A stretch of DNA of 64,000 nucleotides. It comes from Pseudovibrio zosterae (GTDB lineage: Bacteria > Pseudomonadota > Alphaproteobacteria > Rhizobiales > Stappiaceae). The stretch lies in assembly GCF_033843645.1 (NCBI RefSeq), contig NZ_JAWXVZ010000016.1:1-64000 (forward strand). The letters are read 5' to 3'. Below the pieces are notes generated by a model, which did no database searches, had not been told where the DNA came from, and saw only the letters and a program-made list of their open reading frames with translations. Below, one piece after another: positions 25,413 through 33,978 of the stretch. Each line of letters begins with the position of its first letter. The stretch's first letter is position 1. The position numbers and the translations under genes were made by a program.

Positions 25413-27131
25413 ATGCGACGTCATTTGATGGCCACTGCGGCTCTCAGCGTATTGCTGGCAACATCCGGCAGTGCATGGGCTGACATGGAAGCAGCCAAGC
25501 GCTGGATCGACAGCGAATTCCAGCCTTCGACGCTCTCCAAGGAAGAGCAGATGAAGGAAATGGAATGGTTCATTCAGGCTGCTGAGCCGTTCAAGGGTAT
25601 GGAAATCAAGGTGGTTTCTGAAACCATCACCACCCACGAATACGAAGCCAAGACGCTCGCCAAGGCATTCACCGAAATCACCGGCATCAAGGTTACGCAC
25701 GACTTGATCGGTGAAGGTGATGTGGTTGAGAAACTCCAGACGCAGATGCAGTCTGGTGAAAACATCTATGATGCATATGTGAACGACTCCGATCTGATCG
25801 GTACCCACGCACGTTATCAGCAGGTGCGCAACCTGACCGACTGGATGGCGAACGAAGGTGCAGACGTGACCCTGCCGACCCTCGATATCGAGGACTTCAT
25901 TGGTCGCTCCTTCACCACCGGTCCTGACGGCAAGCTCTACCAGCTGCCAACTCAGCAGTTCGCGAACCTTTACTGGTTCCGCTATGACTGGTTCACAAAC
26001 CCTGAGATCAAAGCGCAGTTCAAGGAAAAGTACGGCTACGATCTGGGTGTGCCGGTCAACTGGTCTGCTTATGAAGACATCGCTGAGTTCTTCACCAACG
26101 ACGTGAAGGAAATCAACGGCGAAAAAGTCTACGGCCACATGGACTACGGTAAGAAAGACCCATCCTTGGGTTGGCGCTTTACCGATGCATGGCTGTCCAT
26201 GGCTGGTGCAGGTGACAAGGGCATTCCAAACGGTCTGCCAGTTGATGAATGGGGCATTCGTGTAGACGGATGTGCGCCGGTTGGCTCTACAGTTGAGCGC
26301 GGTGGTGCGACCGACGGCCCTGCCGCTGTTTACTCCATCACCAAGTACATTGACTGGTTGAAGCAGTATGCTCCAGCAGAAGCTGCCGGCATGGTGTTCT
26401 CTGAAGCAGGCCCGGTTCCTGCGCAGGGTAACGTTGCTCAGCAGATCTTCTGGTACACCGCATTCACCGCCGACATGGTGAAGGAAGGCCTGCCAGTGGT
26501 GAACGAAGACGGCACGCCAAAGTGGCGTATGGCTCCTTCGCCAAAGGGTGCTTACTGGGAAGAGGGCATGAAGCTCGGTTATCAGGACGCTGGTTCCTGG
26601 ACCTTGATGAAGTCCACGCCGGAAGACCGTGCGAAGGCTGCATGGCTTTACGCTCAGTTCACCGTGGCCAAGACCACTTCTCTGAAGAAGTCTCACGTTG
26701 GTCTGACCTTCATTCGTGACAGTGACGTACGCCACGAGTCCTTCAGCGACCGCGCACCGAAACTGGGTGGTCTGGTTGAGTTCTACCGCTCTCCAGCACG
26801 TGTTCAGTGGACGCCAACCGGCACCAACGTTCCTGACTATCCAAAGCTGGCTCAGCTGTGGTGGCAGAACATTGGCGATGCGTCTTCTGGCGCAAAGACC
26901 CCGCAGGAAGCCATGACCGCACTGGCTGAAGCGCAGGACAAGGTTCTGTCCCGTCTGGAGCGCGCAGGTGTTCAGGGCGAATGTGGTCCAAAGCTCAACG
27001 AACCTCAGGATCGTGACTACTGGCTGTCTCAGCCGGGTGCGCCGAAGGCAAAGCTTGAAAACGAAAAGCCAACGCCAATCACCGTTGACTACGACGAGCT
27101 GATCAAGAGCTGGGCGGACGCAAACAAGTAA
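25413..27131 (+). CDS. glpV: Glycerol ABC transporter substrate-binding protein GlpV
   Basis: A 572-aa periplasmic binding protein, long for the class, as typical of GlpV. The signal peptide MRRHLMATAALSVLLATSGS ends near AWA at residue 23. The mature part has the extracellular binding protein fold (TTHEYEAKTLAKAFTEITGI, VNDSDLIGTHARYQQ, YQLPTQQFANLYWFRYDWF). ATG 25413 has GGGAGGA 5 bases upstream; the open frame begins seven codons earlier without one. It is last in the operon and followed by a strong terminator. It delivers glycerol to GlpPQ. Confidence 0.88.
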   Translation: MRRHLMATAALSVLLATSGSAWADMEAAKRWIDSEFQPSTLSKEEQMKEMEWFIQAAEPFKGMEIKVVSETITTHEYEAKTLAKAFTEITGIKVTHDLIGEGDVVEKLQTQMQSGENIYDAYVNDSDLIGTHARYQQVRNLTDWMANEGADVTLPTLDIEDFIGRSFTTGPDGKLYQLPTQQFANLYWFRYDWFTNPEIKAQFKEKYGYDLGVPVNWSAYEDIAEFFTNDVKEINGEKVYGHMDYGKKDPSLGWRFTDAWLSMAGAGDKGIPNGLPVDEWGIRVDGCAPVGSTVERGGATDGPAAVYSITKYIDWLKQYAPAEAAGMVFSEAGPVPAQGNVAQQIFWYTAFTADMVKEGLPVVNEDGTPKWRMAPSPKGAYWEEGMKLGYQDAGSWTLMKSTPEDRAKAAWLYAQFTVAKTTSLKKSHVGLTFIRDSDVRHESFSDRAPKLGGLVEFYRSPARVQWTPTGTNVPDYPKLAQLWWQNIGDASSGAKTPQEAMTALAEAQDKVLSRLERAGVQGECGPKLNEPQDRDYWLSQPGAPKAKLENEKPTPITVDYDELIKSWADANK

Positions 27132-27153
27132 TCATCCAACGCAGGATGAAAGG

Positions 27154-27183
27154 AAAGGGTCGGCGGTTTCGCCGGCCCTTTTT
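27154..27183 (+). terminator. Terminator of the glpSTPQUV operon
   Basis: A 12-bp stem with one G-T pair (27154-27165 with 27170-27181), 4-nt loop and a run of Ts, 23 bp after the glpV stop. It separates the transporter from the FAD oxidoreductase gene. Confidence 0.93.
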
Positions 27184-27234
27184 GCGTGCCGCACCGCCTC
27201 TGTTTCCCGACGGGTATGTGAAAGTGCTCATTGC

Positions 27235-27252
27235 TGATTATACGATTAATCA
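27235..27252 (+). promoter_or_regulatory. Candidate operator of the FAD oxidoreductase gene
   Basis: A perfect inverted repeat TGATTA-N6-TAATCA (spacer TACGAT), 57 bp before the start codon at 27310. It could be a site for one of the LacI or GntR regulators encoded nearby; which one is not known. Confidence 0.4.
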
Positions 27253-27309
27253 TTAGCTTTTCAGGGAGTTTTCTGGCAAGTGCACTGCCGCGTCATCAAG
27301 GATAGCTGA

Positions 27310-29394
27310 ATGACCCAAACCCGTTTGACACCTGAAATCCTGACGGCGCTTACCCGCATTACCATGCCCCGTGGATTTGCAAGCCTGCCACCTGAGACCG
27401 TCGTTCAGGTGAACCTATGCGATCTGCCGGTCCATTCTTGCCAAACGCTTGTCATTGGCTCTGGTGCGGCGGGTTTGCGCGCGGCCTGCGAGGCCAAACG
27501 TCGGGGCCGCGAGGTGTTGGTGGCCACGGGCGGCATGTATATGGGCACCTCTGCCTGTTCGGGTTCTGACAAACAGACCCTTCACACCGCATCCACCAGC
27601 CGTAATGGCGACAACTTTGAGGTTCTTGCGCGAGATCTGGCCGCTGGCGGCTGCATGGATGAAGATGTGGCCTATGTGGAGGCGGTGGGCTCCATTGGTG
27701 CCATGGCCGGGTTGCAGTACATTGGCCTTGATCTGCCGGAAGATCGTCTGGGTGCGGTGCTGCGCTATCAAACGGATCATGATGAGTATGGCCGCGCGAC
27801 CAGTTGCGGGCCTCGCACTTCGCGCTTGATGGTAAAGGTGCTGCTGGAAGAGGCGCAGCGTCTTGGCATTCCGTTCATGACTGGGGCTGCAGCGGTCAAG
27901 ATACTCACCAAGGGTGAGGGGGAGGGACGGTGCGTTTCCGGTTTGGTGGTGGCCAACAAAAGCACTGAGCACAATCCGTATGGTCTGGCTGTAATTGCTT
28001 GCGAGGATCTGATCATCGCGACAGGGGGACCGGGGGAGATGTACCGCGACAGCGTTTACCCGAAGAAGTGTTTTGGAGCTTTGGGGTTGGCGCTTGAAGC
28101 CGGACTTGAACTGAGCAATCTGACGGAAAGCCAGTTCGGCATCGGCACGCCGCGTGAGACCTTTCCCTGGAACCTGTCGGGCACCTATGTGCAAGTAATG
28201 CCCTACGTGTTCTCAAGGGATGCGGCCGGAAACGAGTTCAACTTTCTGGCTGACTATTATCGCAGTACACGGGAGCTGGTTTCCAACGTGTTTCGCAAGG
28301 GCTATCAGTGGCCGTTCCACGCCTCCCGCATGCTGGAGTTCGGCTCCAGTCTGGTGGACATTGCGGTTCATTTGGAAATCAGAAAAGGGCGAGAGGTGTT
28401 CCTCGACTTCCTGCGCAATCCGCTTCCTGGCAAGGATGGGGCGCATTTCAATCTGGATGACCTGGAGCCCGATGTGCGGGCCTATCTTGAGAACAACGGT
28501 GCGCTGGATGCCTTGCCGATCGATCGGCTTGTGCGCATGAACCCGCTGGCCATCGAGCTCTATCGCATGAATGGCATCGACATCACCAAAGAGCCGCTGC
28601 GCTTGGCGGTGAACAATCAACACATGAACGGGGGAATTGAAATCGACCTGTGGGGGCGCACCAACCTTTCTGGGTGCTACGCGGTTGGCGAAGCAGCGAG
28701 CACGCACGGCGTGACGCGGCCGGGCGGGTCGGCGCTGATTTCGGGGCAGGTGTTTGCAACCCGCGTTGCCAAGCACATCGCACATGAAGCACGGCAACGC
28801 CGCGCGGGGGCAGAGCTGGGCTGGGAAGCGCCGCTGGCAGAGCTGATCCAAGAGCTGGAAACTGTGACCAATGGGTGTGATGGTTCGGCGCTCGATGGGG
28901 TTAAACATGACATTCAACAACGCATGTCTGAGGCGGCGGGTTTCGTATGTGCCGAGGCCGATGTGACGTCAGCGTTGGAAGACGCTTTGGCCCTCGTTGA
29001 TGCCTTTGAGGCTGGGGCAGTTGCATTGCGGGAAGCGAAGCGGGCCGGTGACTACTTCATGTGGAAGCAACTGGCGCTTTCCTCCGCAGCCGTTTTGCAG
29101 GCTCTGAACCATTACATCAAAGCAGGCGGAGGCAGTCGCGGGGCGCGTGTCATTCTCGACGACGGTTCTACCGGGTTGCCTGAAACCGTTCATGGTCCGC
29201 TCGAGGCTTTTCGGTTCAGGCCCGAAAGGGAGAAAGACAAGGCCAAGAAGATCATCGTGCGGCAGACGGCAGACGGCATTGCGTGTTGCGAACGTCCTCT
29301 CAAAGGGCGGGATCGGTCGCCCGTGTATTTTGAGAGAGGCTGGGGCGAGTTTCTCAGCGACCAGATCTTCCAAACCGAGGGCGGAAAAGGCTAG
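27310..29394 (+). CDS. FAD-dependent oxidoreductase (fumarate reductase/SdhA-like)
   Basis: A 694-aa flavoprotein of the fumarate reductase/succinate dehydrogenase/L-aspartate oxidase superfamily. The dinucleotide fold lies at about 46-65 (TLVIGSGAAGLRAACEAKRR), the second FAD contact at about residue 239 (LIIATGGPGEM), and the C-terminal FAD motif near GGIEIDLWGRTNLSGCYAVG, then EAAS and GGSALISGQVFA. There is no signal peptide or membrane helix, so it is soluble. The start has AAGGA 7 bases upstream. Next to a 2-hydroxyacid dehydrogenase and a sugar-type kinase it may oxidise a sugar acid or similar substrate; this is a guess. Its TAG overlaps the stop of the convergent LacI gene. Confidence 0.78.
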   Translation: MTQTRLTPEILTALTRITMPRGFASLPPETVVQVNLCDLPVHSCQTLVIGSGAAGLRAACEAKRRGREVLVATGGMYMGTSACSGSDKQTLHTASTSRNGDNFEVLARDLAAGGCMDEDVAYVEAVGSIGAMAGLQYIGLDLPEDRLGAVLRYQTDHDEYGRATSCGPRTSRLMVKVLLEEAQRLGIPFMTGAAAVKILTKGEGEGRCVSGLVVANKSTEHNPYGLAVIACEDLIIATGGPGEMYRDSVYPKKCFGALGLALEAGLELSNLTESQFGIGTPRETFPWNLSGTYVQVMPYVFSRDAAGNEFNFLADYYRSTRELVSNVFRKGYQWPFHASRMLEFGSSLVDIAVHLEIRKGREVFLDFLRNPLPGKDGAHFNLDDLEPDVRAYLENNGALDALPIDRLVRMNPLAIELYRMNGIDITKEPLRLAVNNQHMNGGIEIDLWGRTNLSGCYAVGEAASTHGVTRPGGSALISGQVFATRVAKHIAHEARQRRAGAELGWEAPLAELIQELETVTNGCDGSALDGVKHDIQQRMSEAAGFVCAEADVTSALEDALALVDAFEAGAVALREAKRAGDYFMWKQLALSSAAVLQALNHYIKAGGGSRGARVILDDGSTGLPETVHGPLEAFRFRPEREKDKAKKIIVRQTADGIACCERPLKGRDRSPVYFERGWGEFLSDQIFQTEGGKG

Positions 29395-30455
29395 CCCGCC
29401 TTGGCGATGTACTGAAGCGATGAATTGGTGCCCACCTGAAAAGCACTCGACTCACGCTCGATAAGCACCGGCGGACGCCGGTTGATGAGCGGCCCTTGAT
29501 GCGTTCCCTCAAGTTGAGCTAGAAGCGCTCTGGCAACTTCAGTGCCGATGGTCTTGGGGAACATCTCAATGGTCGTGAGCGGCGGGTTCCATACTTCCGC
29601 CTCAGGCAGATTGTCAAACCCCACCAGCGCGATGTCCTTACCCACTTTGCGGCGCAGGCTTTTCAAGCCAGCGGTTGCGCCCATGGCCAGAATGTCGTTG
29701 TGGCAGAATATGGCGGTGATTTCCGGGTTGGCGGAGAGCAGTTCGATGGCTGCAAGGCGCCCGTTTTCACGTCCCGGCGGCGTGCGGAGCTTGTGGATCT
29801 GGGCCTCAGCGCAGTTAGAGTAGTGAATGGTGTCCTCAAAGCCGGAGAGGCGTTGCTCACCGGTGGTGGTGCCCTCTGTGCCTCCGATCACCCCAAAGAT
29901 TCTGTGGCCCTTGGACAGCAGGTGTTGAGCTGCCAGGTGGGCGCCGTGACGGTCATCGGCTCCGAAAAAATCGCAATTGAGCCCTTCAATTTCACGCACA
30001 AAGGTGACGAATGGCAGGTTGCGGGAGACGATGGTGTCCATGCACTCCGGTGTTGAGCCTGCCACTGGGCTTAAGGCAATGCCTGCGACGCCATGGGAAA
30101 TGACTTCCTCAATCATAGCTGCCTGCCGATCAAGGCTTTCACCAATATTGGCCATGATGGGCAGATAGCCATGCTTTGAAAGCTCGGCTTCAAATGTGGC
30201 GGAGAACTCGCCATAGAACGGGTTGGCAATGTTCTGGATGAGAACACCAATGAGCTTTGACCTGCCGGTGCGCAGGCGGGCGGCGGTGTAGTCCTTGACA
30301 AAGCCCAGTTCGCTCATGGCCTTGCGCACTTTGAGGCGGGTTTCCTCGGTCATGCGACCGGTCTCGTTGATGACGTTTGAAACAGTTGCAGAAGAGACAC
30401 CAGCTTGTTTTGCTATGTCGGCGATGGTTATCCTGGATGACTGACTGCGTTTCAT
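29391..30455 (-). CDS. LacI-family transcriptional regulator
   Basis: A 354-aa regulator. The N-terminal helix-turn-helix reads ITIADIAKQAGVSSATVSNV, with the hinge helix near TAARLRTGRSK. The sugar-binding periplasmic-like domain follows (IGVLIQNIANPFYGEFSATF, VGFDNLPEAEVWNPPLTTI). Cytoplasmic, ligand unknown. It lies 61 bp downstream of the 2-hydroxyacid dehydrogenase on the same strand and probably controls it, and it converges on the FAD oxidoreductase with a 4-nt overlap in which CTAG supplies TAG to both genes. An AT-rich inverted repeat just upstream may allow autoregulation. Confidence 0.9.
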   Translation of the reverse strand: MKRSQSSRITIADIAKQAGVSSATVSNVINETGRMTEETRLKVRKAMSELGFVKDYTAARLRTGRSKLIGVLIQNIANPFYGEFSATFEAELSKHGYLPIMANIGESLDRQAAMIEEVISHGVAGIALSPVAGSTPECMDTIVSRNLPFVTFVREIEGLNCDFFGADDRHGAHLAAQHLLSKGHRIFGVIGGTEGTTTGEQRLSGFEDTIHYSNCAEAQIHKLRTPPGRENGRLAAIELLSANPEITAIFCHNDILAMGATAGLKSLRRKVGKDIALVGFDNLPEAEVWNPPLTTIEMFPKTIGTEVARALLAQLEGTHQGPLINRRPPVLIERESSAFQVGTNSSLQYIAKAG

Positions 30456-30507
30456 TGTGTCGTTCCGTTCTGGCGTCCGAGGCAGGGTGATGGGCGAGCG
30501 CTGTTAT

Positions 30508-30522
30508 TTATAAACGCTATAA
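30508..30522. promoter_or_regulatory. AT-rich inverted repeat upstream of the LacI gene
   Basis: TTATA-AACGC-TATAA with a central CG as in many LacI-type operators, overlapping the end of the dehydrogenase gene and about 53 bp before the LacI start. Short AT-rich arms make chance occurrence possible. Confidence 0.3.
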
Positions 30523-31458
30523 TTGTAGCGGGGTCACAAGCGGTTTTCCCTCTAGCCATGCGGCTATATTCTGGATAACTACCTCTCCCATGTGTCGCCG
30601 CGTCTCTAGTGTTGCGCTGGAGATATGGGGGGTAAGGATGACGTTTTTCGCGGAAACAAGCGGTTCTGGCACGTTGGGTTCTTGCTCGAACACGTCGAGG
30701 CAAGCGCCGCCTACTGCGCCATTTTGTAGCGCCTTGATGAGGTCTTCCTGATTGACGATGGAGCCTCTGGCCACGTTGATCAGCAGGCCGTCGGGGCCAA
30801 GCCTGGACAGGACATTCAGATTGACCATGCCTCTGGTGGCAGCACCTCCTGCTGCGGAAATGACTAGCACGCGGCTTTTCTCGGCCAGCTCTTCCAGAGT
30901 TGCGCAAAACCCTGCCGGGTGGTCCGCATCCGGTTTCAGATCGCAGTAAAGGATGTTGCAGTCGAACGCCTCCAAGATCCGGGCAATCTTCTTGCCAATG
31001 CGGCCATAACCGAAAATGCCCACGGTCTTGCCGCGTATGTCGAACCCTGTGCCCAGCTTCCCATTGGCCCAATTGCCGGCGCGCACGAAGTGATCGCCCT
31101 CCACAAGTCGGCGGCTGCCAGCCAGAATCAGGGCGATTGCCATGTCTGCTACCGCACTGGTGAGGCTGTCCGGCGTTGTTGTTATGGCAATTGAGCGCCT
31201 GCGGGCTTCGTTCAGGTCAATCGCGTCGTAGCCGACGCCGTAAACGGAGATCAGCTTGAGATTGGGAAGGGAAGCCATGAGTGCCGGAGGGACGCCCAGG
31301 TCGCCCTTGGTGGCGACCACCGTTACGTCCTTGGCAAGTTCTGCGGGCAATACTTGAGGGTTACCGAGGTCCCAGTATCTTATGACTGGGGCGACAGCTT
31401 CCAAATCTGAATTGATGCACTCAGGGGTGTAAGGGCTGAGTTGCAAAATGTGGCTCAT
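30517..31458 (-). CDS. D-isomer-specific 2-hydroxyacid dehydrogenase
   Basis: A 313-aa NAD(P)-dependent dehydrogenase of the GhrB/hydroxypyruvate reductase group. The Rossmann motif GIFGYGRIGKKIA lies at about 147-159. The catalytic residues fit the family: Arg in NVARGSIVNQ, Glu in FEQEPNVPEP and His in LTPHISSATLETR. It likely reduces a 2-keto acid (glyoxylate, hydroxypyruvate or a sugar-acid intermediate) to the D-hydroxyacid. The ATG follows GGAG at short spacing. It lies upstream of the LacI regulator in the same direction, next to the KdgK-like kinase module. Confidence 0.88.
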   Translation of the reverse strand: MSHILQLSPYTPECINSDLEAVAPVIRYWDLGNPQVLPAELAKDVTVVATKGDLGVPPALMASLPNLKLISVYGVGYDAIDLNEARRRSIAITTTPDSLTSAVADMAIALILAGSRRLVEGDHFVRAGNWANGKLGTGFDIRGKTVGIFGYGRIGKKIARILEAFDCNILYCDLKPDADHPAGFCATLEELAEKSRVLVISAAGGAATRGMVNLNVLSRLGPDGLLINVARGSIVNQEDLIKALQNGAVGGACLDVFEQEPNVPEPLVSAKNVILTPHISSATLETRRHMGEVVIQNIAAWLEGKPLVTPLQL

Positions 31459-31650
31459 TATGTCTCCGGTCGCAGTGGCGCAAGGCGCCGGTCATTCCCA
31501 GATGAACCGCCGAGCTACCAAAATTCCCTCTTCTCTCCCAATTCTGGTAGGCACGCCAGTCTGCACATCTGCCGAAAAGGCAGAGGCAGTATGACTTTAA
31601 AGCTCCCGAACTCTCAAGCGAAGGTCACCTGAGACAGCGCACTTCCTGCG

Positions 31651-31767
31651 TTAGCCAAGCAATGTGAACATTGCGCCGACGATGCCGGCCATGCTGACGC
31701 CAATGACTGCGGCGCGTAGCACGATGCCACAGCAGTTGAGTGCGGTGTTGAATGTATGAGTAAGCAT
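31651..31767 (-). CDS. Small single-helix membrane protein (38 aa)
   Basis: The frame is open for 60 codons, but the ATG at 31767 is preceded by GAGGGAGGA at ideal distance, giving a 38-aa protein: MLTHTFNTALNCCGIVLRAA, then a helix to the end (VIGVSMAGIVGAMFTLLG). One hydrophobic helix spans about residues 14-36 and a CC pair stands at its start. The ribosome site and composition make translation plausible. I recognise no family. It lies between the dehydrogenase and the GntR gene and may be monocistronic. Confidence 0.45.
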   Translation of the reverse strand: MLTHTFNTALNCCGIVLRAAVIGVSMAGIVGAMFTLLG

Positions 31768-31979
31768 CGAATCCTCCCTCACAAAAGAGGCCCCAAGAGG
31801 CGCTCGATGCAGGTATTGTGAAATATCTGTCACATAACTGCCAGTAGTAGTGCTACGTATTTTGCGTGTTCTACGATTATTGAGGGGGAGTATTAGACTC
31901 TGGATTGCGCGAATTTACGTCGCACCCATGGCATTTATCAAAGACGAACGACTCAGCATCGGTAATAGTGTGCCAAGGT

Positions 31980-31991
31980 TGTTATATAACA
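31980..31991 (+). promoter_or_regulatory. Candidate GntR operator (autoregulatory)
   Basis: A perfect 12-bp palindrome, TGTTATATAACA, 40 bp before the GntR start at 32032. Size and symmetry fit FadR/FCD-type GntR operators. Confidence 0.45.
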
Positions 31992-32031
31992 TCCAATTAA
32001 ATTACAGGGGTGCTTCAGCAAGGAGGCTGAT

Positions 32032-32739
32032 GTGGGCCGTCCCGCCAACTTAAGTAATACTGTGTACGCTGGCATAAAGAGCAGCATTGAGTCTGGGGAG
32101 TTTCCGCAGGGCTTGAAGCTGCCAACAGAACATGCGCTCTGCGAACGTTTTGGCGTCTCCCGGCCTGTCATCCGGGCGGTGATGGACCGTCTGCGTCAAG
32201 AGGGGGTCATTGAAACGGTCAGAGGTTCTGGCAGTTTTGTGATTGATGGCGTTGAGCCAGCCCCAGCCAAGCAAGAGGGCTCGATGGTTGCCTATCAGGT
32301 CTCTGATATTGGCGACATCATGGAGTGTCAGGAAACGCGACTCGTGTTTGAGGCGGAGATGGCGGCGCTTGCGGCCGAACGCTGGAACGAGGGCGACATG
32401 AAGCGCATGGAAACGGCGCTGAACGAGATCATCAAGGAACACAATCGCGGCGGTGATATTGTCAACGCGGATTACCTGTTCCATCGCAGCATCATACAGG
32501 CTGCAAAGAACGCCTACGCGTTGCTGGTGTTCGACAGCATGAAAGAGCAGATCCTGCTGGGCATGAGCATGAGCCGCGGGATTTACAACGTGCTGCCGGA
32601 ATACGCGACCCGTCATGGTCTGCAAGAGCATGTGGACATGCTGGATGCGATCCGGGATCGAGACCCGGGCGAGGCGCGGAACATCATGCGCCATCATATC
32701 GGGTTCTTCGGTGAAAAGGTTCACCACACCAGAGTGTGA
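32032..32739 (+). CDS. GntR-family regulator (FadR/FCD subfamily)
   Basis: A 235-aa regulator. The winged helix lies at about 8-75 (LPTEHALCERFGVSRPVIRA, RLRQEGVIETVRGSGSFV) and is followed by an all-helical FCD ligand domain (ECQETRLVFEAEMAALAAER; metal-site-like D/H residues near NADYLFHRSI and MRHHIGFF). The start is GTG, preceded by AAGGAGG with a 5-base gap; an overlapping ATG at 32030 is out of frame. FCD regulators usually respond to organic or sugar acids. It is followed by a shared terminator and a convergent PfkB kinase. Confidence 0.9.
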   Translation: MGRPANLSNTVYAGIKSSIESGEFPQGLKLPTEHALCERFGVSRPVIRAVMDRLRQEGVIETVRGSGSFVIDGVEPAPAKQEGSMVAYQVSDIGDIMECQETRLVFEAEMAALAAERWNEGDMKRMETALNEIIKEHNRGGDIVNADYLFHRSIIQAAKNAYALLVFDSMKEQILLGMSMSRGIYNVLPEYATRHGLQEHVDMLDAIRDRDPGEARNIMRHHIGFFGEKVHHTRV

Positions 32740-32744
32740 AAAAC

Positions 32745-32773
32745 GAAAAGCCCCGCAGTGAGCGAGGCTTTTC
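32745..32773. terminator. Bidirectional terminator, GntR / PfkB kinase
   Basis: A 12-bp stem with one mismatch (32745-32756 with 32762-32773, outer GAAAAGCC/GGCTTTTC) between convergent genes. A-run on the left and TTTTAT on the right let it work in both directions. Confidence 0.8.
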
Positions 32774-32798
32774 TTTTATCGGATGGGGGATCCGATCG

Positions 32799-33734
32799 TT
32801 ACAGCACGCCGCGTTCGTTCATGAAGGCTTCTACGTCCTTCTTGAATGGAATCGGCGCTACAGCTCCAAATCCAAGCGTGGTCAGGGCTGCTGCTGCATT
32901 TGCATATTTCAATGAATCTTCAAGCGACTTGCCCGCAACAATCTGGCTGAAGAACGCGCCAGAGAAACAGTCGCCAGCGCCTGTTGCATCCTTGGCGTCG
33001 ACAGGGTTGCCCGCAACCCGATTGCGCTGGCTGCCCGTGGCGTACATGGCGCCCTGCTTGCCAAGCTTCAGGATGACGGTCTTTGCGCCAAGGTTGAGAT
33101 AAAAGTCGCAGATTTGGTCCGGATCGTTGAGGCCGGTCAGCAGTTCGGCTTCATCCACGCTTGGCATGATGAAGTCCACGTGACGCGCAGCCTCATGGAT
33201 CACGCCGCGTGCGCGGTCCAGGCCCCAGAGCTTCAGACGCAGGTTGGTGTCGAAAGAGGTAAGGGTGCCACCCGCCTTGGCAATTTCGATGGCCTTGAAC
33301 ACCGAATCGCAAGAGCTGACACTGATCGCGCAGGTGATTGCGGATGTGTGCAGAAGCTTTGCGGCCTTGATGGCGTCTTCCGGAAGCTGATCCGGGCTGA
33401 CCAGAGAGGCAGCGGAGCCTTTGCGGGCAAAGGTGAAGTGGTGGCCGCGTTCATCATAGGAGATAAAGTAGATGCCTGTTGGTGCTTGCGGGTTGCGCAC
33501 AACCAGATCGGTATTCACGCCTTCCCTGGTCCACAGATCAACGAACTTGTCGCCAAATACGTCAGCGCCAAGGTGGGCCAGCACTGCAACGGATGCGCCC
33601 TGACGGGAAGCGCTGCAGGCGAAGTTGGACGTGTCACCACCAAAGCCGCTGAGGTAGTCAGGGCCATCTCCGCTTTCTTTTACCTGGCTGAACTCGAAGA
33701 GTGGTTCGCCAAAGCTGATGATCTCTGCGGTCAT
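32799..33734 (-). CDS. PfkB-family sugar kinase (KdgK-like)
   Basis: A 311-aa carbohydrate kinase of the ribokinase/PfkB fold. It has the N-terminal GGDTSNFACSASRQG substrate region and the C-terminal PfkB signature KDATGAGDCFSGAFFSQIV, whose Asp in GAGD is the catalytic base. The closest look is to 2-dehydro-3-deoxygluconate kinase (KdgK) of the Entner-Doudoroff/uronate routes. AGAGGA lies 5 bases before the start. It is divergent from a second GntR gene and convergent with the first, which suggests an inducible sugar-acid pathway. The exact sugar cannot be proven from sequence. Confidence 0.85.
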   Translation of the reverse strand: MTAEIISFGEPLFEFSQVKESGDGPDYLSGFGGDTSNFACSASRQGASVAVLAHLGADVFGDKFVDLWTREGVNTDLVVRNPQAPTGIYFISYDERGHHFTFARKGSAASLVSPDQLPEDAIKAAKLLHTSAITCAISVSSCDSVFKAIEIAKAGGTLTSFDTNLRLKLWGLDRARGVIHEAARHVDFIMPSVDEAELLTGLNDPDQICDFYLNLGAKTVILKLGKQGAMYATGSQRNRVAGNPVDAKDATGAGDCFSGAFFSQIVAGKSLEDSLKYANAAAALTTLGFGAVAPIPFKKDVEAFMNERGVL

Positions 33735-33932
33735 AGGGATCCTCTTAGTCTTCCCGGTTTTCTCAGCGGGGCCGCTGAGGCTCGTGCCATTCTCTCAAAA
33801 AACGTCGAGGGCTCAACACGCTTGCCTGAAAAGAAGCGGTGGGCACCGAAAAAGCCTCGTTGTGGCGTATCTGCGGCGCTGATCGCTGTCGTTCTGGGCT
33901 TGTGTTTGCCTTGTTTCTCGATCTATATAACT

Positions 33933-33947
33933 TGTATATAAGATACA
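33933..33947. promoter_or_regulatory. Candidate GntR operator in the kinase/GntR divergent gap
   Basis: A perfect inverted repeat TGTAT-N5-ATACA, 31 bp before the chosen GntR start and about 200 bp before the divergent kinase gene. The TGTAT..ATACA form is typical for FadR-subfamily GntR proteins. Confidence 0.45.
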
Positions 33948-33978
33948 CAAGAAATTATTGATAGCCGGAGCATTCCTG

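Noticed and set aside
25395..26735. 446-aa minus-strand open frame opposite glpV
   Set aside because: Antisense to a clear binding-protein gene, with no ribosome site and no family features.
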